A stretch of DNA of 64,000 nt, taken from Cynocephalus volans. Lineage: Eukaryota; Chordata; Mammalia; Dermoptera; Cynocephalidae. Where the stretch lies: assembly GCF_027409185.1 (NCBI RefSeq), contig NC_084468.1, positions 47,927,001 through 47,991,000 on the forward strand, in the 5' to 3' direction. Shown in pieces: positions 55,285 through 64,000 of this stretch. The position numbers and the translations under genes were made by a program. Numbering within the stretch: the first letter of the stretch is position 1; each line of letters opens with the position of its first letter. The notes below the pieces were generated by a model. That model saw only the letters and a program-made list of their open reading frames with translations. It was not told the origin of the DNA and did no database searches.

Positions 55285-57051
55285 TAAAAATTAATTTTAT
55301 TAATTTTATTTTTTTATTTTTTAAAGGATTATAGTATCTTTATTTTTTTTATTGAATCATAATTGATTATACATAATTTTGGAATTCAGTGTTGACATAC
55401 GTTGATCAAATCAATATTACTAGTATGCATATTGTTACAAATTGAACTTATTCTTTATGCCCCTTGTCCAATCTCCCCCATCCCCTCCTCCCTCCCTCCT
55501 CCCACCACTGATAACCCTAGACTTCTTCTCTCCCTCTGAAAGAGTAATGGTTACTCTTGTTGATTTGTTGCTTAGATGATCTGTCCGATCCTGAGAGGTG
55601 TGTTCAGGTGCCCCGATATTATCACAGAGCAGATGCTTCTTTTGTCACTCTGGAATGGGCTATGTGGAGAGAGACACCCTCTTCTTTTCTTTAGTCTCTG
55701 CTGGTGATTCTCCTTGTGTCAATGCACTCCAGTGGCTGGCGGACCTTCTGCGTGGTGGTTATGGCGTCTAGCCACTTACGTTGCAGCCTTGGTTACTGTG
55801 GTGGGCCACCCACATGAATGTGATGTTTTTGGCATGCTCCTTGGTGCTGGTGGTATGCCTGGTTGGGGGTGGGGGTTCTGGTCCCTGGCTTGATGCCCCA
55901 GGCACCCAGGTGGGGCCCCAAGGCACTGGTGCTGTGCCTGGGTGTGGGCAGGGGGTTCCGGTCCTGGGTTCCTTGCTCCAGGCCCCTGGGTAGGGCCCTG
56001 AGGCATTGGCACTGTACCTGGGTGTGGGCAGGGGGTTCTGGTTCCCGGTTCCTTGCCCTGGGCACTGTGCCTGGGTGTGAGAGTGGGGTCTGGTCCCTGG
56101 CTTCAAGCCTCTGGTTCCCAGGCTGGCCCCAAGGTGCTGGTGATGTGCGTGGTTGTGGGCAGGGGTCTGGTCCCTGGCTCCATGCCTCAGGTCCCCTGCC
56201 CAGCTCCAAGGTGCTGGTAGTGTGCCTGGGCCGGAACTAATTTTTTGTCCTTTGCTTACTTCTAAAATGGAGGAACTTCCTGTGGGAACCAGTATGTGAG
56301 CTGTGTGGTTAAGCTAAATTGCTGCTTTGCTGCTGTTTCTCTAGGGAAGGCTTTTTGTGCTGCTCAGGGCTTAGTGACCTTATAGGTACTTCCAGCTCTC
56401 CAGAGACCTGGCGCACCTGGGTCGTCTAGTGACTCTGATCTGGGCCTGAGTTTTTTCATCAGACTGCACCCCATGCAATACTGCATTCCTGACCAGTCTC
56501 CTCTGAGTGCTCCTGTGCTGATTAGGGGGCAGATCGGCTGTCCTTGCTGTGTCCCAGTGTTCTTCTGGTGGGCCCCTCTCTCCCAACACCCGTGCTCCAA
56601 ACACTTCCCATGGAACAGGCCCTGTGCCAGTCCCTTGTGATGACTCACCGGCCTCTGAATGGCTCCCCTTTTTCAGCTGTTCTGGCTCCTCGCTCTTGCA
56701 TGGGTCCACGGGAACCCTATTAGTGGTCTTGCTGTGCTGGAGGCCACCAAGGCTCTCTTCTCCCCTGCCACCTCCAAGCAGCTCCATTCGAAGGGCACAG
56801 CTGTAGCTTCTGCTGGCTCCTGCGCCATGTGCTCAGCAGCTCCAGCCTAAAGTGACCGTGGCCCGAAACGTTCTGGGCAGTTTTTTCTTTCTCTCATCAT
56901 GGTTTCTCCTGCCTTCATGAACTCCTCCTCTTCCCCTGAGCTTCAGCAGCCCCAGCTTGGCTGTTGTTACATTTTTATAGTTGTAAATTGGTTGATATGT
57001 GGGAGAGAGTGATGCTGGAGACCATCTATTCCACCGTCTTGACTGGAACTC
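55285..57051 (-). mobile_element. L1 with 5' UTR joined to 3' UTR, no ORFs
   Basis: On minus it starts near 57051 with a short lead of the L1 5'-end type (GTCAAGACGGTGGAATAG), runs through about 1.4 kb of GC-rich 5' UTR including ~78-bp tandem units, and then continues near 55540 into L1 3' UTR (GGGGCATAAAGAATAAG, GATTTGATCAACG) and an A-rich tail. No ORF1 or ORF2 sequence is visible between them. Target-site duplication: TCTACTTGGGTCTTTT at 55269-55284 and TCTACTTGTGTCTTTT at 57052-57067. Confidence 0.8.
55843..56225 (-). repeat. ~78-bp tandem units in the L1 5' UTR
   Basis: Units start near 55843, 55921, 56001, 56057 (short), 56131 and 56208 on plus, each with CTGTGCCTGGGTGTGGGCAG followed by a GGTTCTGGTCCCTGGCT-like part. 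Copies differ by substitutions and small indels. Confidence 0.85.
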
Positions 57052-57460
57052 TCTACTTGTGTCTTTTATTATGTATCTTCTTCCCCATCCGTCACCTGAA
57101 AAGTATCTGTTTCTTGTAAATGATAATGTCCACTCTTTTAGACTGTCCCTGCTTTAGATCTTCATCATGTGATTTCTGTGTCTACACTGCTAGCTCTGTT
57201 CTCTCACTCATGCTTCTTTTTTTATCACTAGTCATTTGCTGAGTATTTTCACTTAAATGATTTACTCTCATTTCACTCTTAACATATTGAAAGTAGGACT
57301 AATGATATTTAACCTAAAATTGACATTCTCATAGGTTTTCCATTTTAGTCGTTGATATCACCATCCTCCCTCTTATTCAAATTAAAGTTTTTAATTTTAT
57401 CTTTGACTACTCATTTTCTTTAGTTTTCTCTCCTGACATTTTTTTCTTTTTCTTTTCTTT

Positions 57461-57613
57461 TTTTTCTTTTTTTTTTTTTTAAAAGATGACCGGTAAGGGA
57501 TCTTAACCACGCTCTCCCAAGTGAGCGAACTGGCCATCCCTATATAGGATCCGAACCCAGTGCCTTGGTGTTCTCAGCACCACACTCTCCCAAGTGAGCC
57601 ACGGGCCGGCCTG
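57461..57613 (-). mobile_element. tRNA-Ile SINE dimer, shortened
   Basis: Minus-strand dimer lacking part of the second monomer, behind a long T/C tail. Flanked by TCTCCTGACATTTTTTTC at about 57429 and 57615, a target-site duplication. Confidence 0.9.
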
Positions 57614-57660
57614 TCTCCTGACATTTTTTTCAAGAAATGTTTCAAAGAGGTTGAATGAGC

Positions 57661-57758
57661 CTGGCCAGTTAGCTCAGTTGTTAAGAGTGTGGTTTTGTTA
57701 ACACCACGGTCAAGGGTTTGGATCCCCATACTGGCCAGCTGGAAAAAAAAAAAAAAAT
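57661..57758 (+). mobile_element. tRNA-Ile SINE monomer
   Basis: CTGGCCAGTTAGCTCAGTTG start, GGTTTGGATCCCCATACTGG, A15 tail. Flanks AAAGAGGTTGAATGA at about 57645-57659 and after the tail are a target-site duplication. Opposed to the SINE at 57461. Confidence 0.9.
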
Positions 57759-58019
57759 GGAAAAGAGGTTGAATGAAATTTGTCAGGTTTCCTTATAGTT
57801 CTTATGTGTGCTTTAATTAGCTTACCCATAAGTGTAAGTTTCTTTTCCCCAAACTTAACAATAAGTTCTGCAAAGAAAATATTTCTGGCCTCACTCCTAT
57901 TTTAGAAATACCTCATAGTATCTTGTACAGTGATTGGCATATTGCAGTTGGTAGTTAATGAGTATTTGTTGAATTAAATTATAATGACAGTGGGGAAATA
58001 TGCTAGAAAACATCACTGA

Positions 58020-61975
<3,956 letters not shown>

Positions 61976-62308
61976 GAAAGTTAAAATTACATGTTGCTTA
62001 TAATAATGGGCTCTAGTAGTTAGCATTTCTTGAATAGAATATATGCTATGTGCTAATTATGTTACACTGTTTGCTTGATTTAATCTTTACAACTGTCTTG
62101 TAAAATAGTTGCAATTATCTGTTTCATTTCATGTATTTTTTTATTAATTTTTTTGATGGACATTTAGATTTCCAATCTAGTGCTCTTACAAACAATTCTG
62201 TAGAGTCTAACGTCACTTTTATAAACCTTATAAAGATGAAGAACTTGAAGATTAGAGAATTTTAACTTTCCCTAAAGTTAAATATAGATGTAAATAGGTA
62301 TTTTAGAG

Positions 62309-62656
62309 AACTACACTTGACCTTTGAAGAACATGGGTTTGAACTGTGTAGGTCCACTTACACAGGGATTTTTTCAGTAAATTCTGTACAGTACTATAAA
62401 TGTATTTTCTCTTCCTTATAATTTTCTTAACATTTTTTCTCTAGCTTACTGTATTTTAAGAATATAGTAAATAATACATATAATGTACAAAATATGTGTT
62501 AATTGACTGTTTTATGTTGTTGGTAAGGCTTTTGGTCAACAGCAGGCTATTAATAGTTAATTTTTTGTGTAATCAAAGTTATACATGGATATTCAACTGC
62601 GTGGGGAGGATTGGTTCCCCTAACTACCAAGTTGTTCAAGGGTCAACTTCAACTGT
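62309..62656. mobile_element. Tigger-like nonautonomous DNA transposon
   Basis: Ends CTTGACCTTTGAAGAACATG and CAAGTTGTTCAAGGGTCAAC are inverted repeats; CTGTGTAGGTCCACTTACAC near the left end also occurs in the 43715 element. Confidence 0.7.
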
Positions 62657-64000
62657 ACAATGGTTTTTTGCTTGTAAATGGGACTGAATGTTTCTTGGTA
62701 ATTGGTATTTGCTTTTGTTTTTCATAATATTTTATTTGAAAGATAAACGTTGAATTCTTCCTATGTGTGCAACATTGCTGGGTATTGTGAGAGATCATTA
62801 AAACACACAGTTCTTATTGAGAAAGTAATAGTCTTATTGAGAATACAAGGTTTAGCCATTAAACGATGGTAAAGTCAGAGGCCAAATGACACCTATTGTA
62901 TATAACAGTTCCATAGAAACTTGGAGGAGATGAGAGTACTAGAATGGTGTGGTCCATAAAAACTTAACAGAGAATGTGGGACTTGACTTAAACTTTAAAA
63001 GATGGTATGAATTTATGTAAGAGAGAACCTGGGAGGACATTCTTGGAGGAGAGTGGGGATGAATAGTATGTGTTTGGAGAATCATATGTGTTTGGAGAAG
63101 ATAGCTGATTGAGCTAGTTGGAATATGTGGGAAAATGAGTGACAAGTAGATGATCAGGATGAGTATGTATTAGTGTTTCTTAATGAAAGTTTCACCTCAG
63201 TAACCTTAAGACTCTTCAAAGTATAAAAGATTGGTTCCTTTTTCAAATCTGCTGACAAATGGTTGTGGTGGTGGTAGTAATGGTGGTGGAATGGGGCTTA
63301 GGTATAAGTATTTGAAAAGGTCTGAAGGTGATTGTGATGTCCATTCTTTCTTGAGAAGTGTCGGCCTGGATTATGGAGGGCAAAGATATGAACACAGTAT
63401 ATGAAGGAGATTTTCATGGCAACTCTGGACAAAACAAATTAATTAGAGGCAGAGAAAGGAAATTTACCTGGATTTTGTAATTGATTTGATGTAATATGAG
63501 GATGAGTCAATTAAGATTCCATGGTTTCTATCCTGAGGTTCTAGGGGAATGGTGATAAAATAGAGAACTTCTAAGAATTGATTTTGGAGAGAAGATAGTT
63601 CAGTTTTAGATAGGAAGATTTGAATGTGGAGGCGGGTGCATGATGTAGGCATTATTTTTTAATGTTTTTCTTCTGAAATAAGTTTTATGATGAAACAAAT
63701 AGTAGGCTGAGTTAAATAATTGATGTCCAAGTAAAAACAACCAAATGGTAGCCGGAGATATGAGGGATGAGGATGCAGGAAAAAGATCATGATAAAGATT
63801 TGGGTGTGATTTATGAAAAGTTGTTACTGAACAAACTCATGAGATGGGGTAAACTTTCTGAGGAAGAAGGTCTGAAGTGGAAAGAGGAAGATGATAGAAG
63901 TTTTTATTAGAGGAATAGTGATTATGTAGGGTTATGAGGCCAAGAGAAGAGTGAATTTGATATTGAAGCACAGAAATATGATTAAAACTGAGAAACCAAG

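Noticed and set aside
55768-56787. Several overlapping ORFs with PGP-rich repeats
   Set aside because: They lie in the L1 5' UTR tandem units and on both strands. No L1 ORF1 or ORF2 similarity is seen.

Overview
This window is nuclear DNA from a placental mammal. It has spliced genes with GT/AG introns, two CpG-island promoters, ancient mammalian repeats (MIR, L2, L1, hAT and Tigger-type fragments), and about 35 copies of a SINE built only of one or two tRNA-Ile-like monomers plus a poly-A tail. SINEs of that design (no tRNA-unrelated body, monomers and dimers, tRNA-Ile origin) are known as CYN elements from colugos (Dermoptera). My best guess is therefore a flying lemur such as Galeopterus. 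The taxon is an inference; the mammalian assignment is secure.

Layout: 1-2590 is repeat-bearing upstream DNA. 2590-4130 is a CpG island with the 5' noncoding exon of REST (plus strand). REST coding exons lie at 5464-6358, 12602-12685 and 18986-21147 and give a predicted 1046-residue repressor. Its 3' UTR runs to a poly-A signal at 24791. The neural REST4 exon (exon N) is visible at 18134-18183 in intron 3. About 11 kb of gene-free, repeat-rich DNA follows. NOA1 lies on the minus strand (46699 down to 35740) in seven coding exons, predicting a 697-residue circularly permuted mitochondrial GTPase. A GC-rich divergent promoter (46700-47484) separates it from POLR2B (plus strand), of which the first six coding exons (245 residues of RPB2, the second-largest RNA polymerase II subunit) are present before the window ends inside intron 6. 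The order REST - NOA1 - POLR2B matches human chromosome 4q12.

How the genes relate: REST is a transcriptional repressor, NOA1 acts in mitochondrial translation and POLR2B is a core polymerase subunit. They are not an operon. Only NOA1 and POLR2B appear to share a promoter.

No wholly new gene system is apparent. The most unusual structures are: a decayed duplicate of the end of REST exon 2 (zinc finger 4 plus its splice donor) inside intron 2; a tandem donor at REST exon 3 whose downstream site would insert 4 nt and create an immediate stop; an L1 copy in which the 5' UTR runs straight into the 3' UTR with both ORFs missing, flanked by a 16-bp target-site duplication; a SINE sequence resembling the left half of the REST-binding RE1 motif; a U2 snRNA 5'-end fragment; and young SINE insertions within 50 nt of two NOA1 splice sites.
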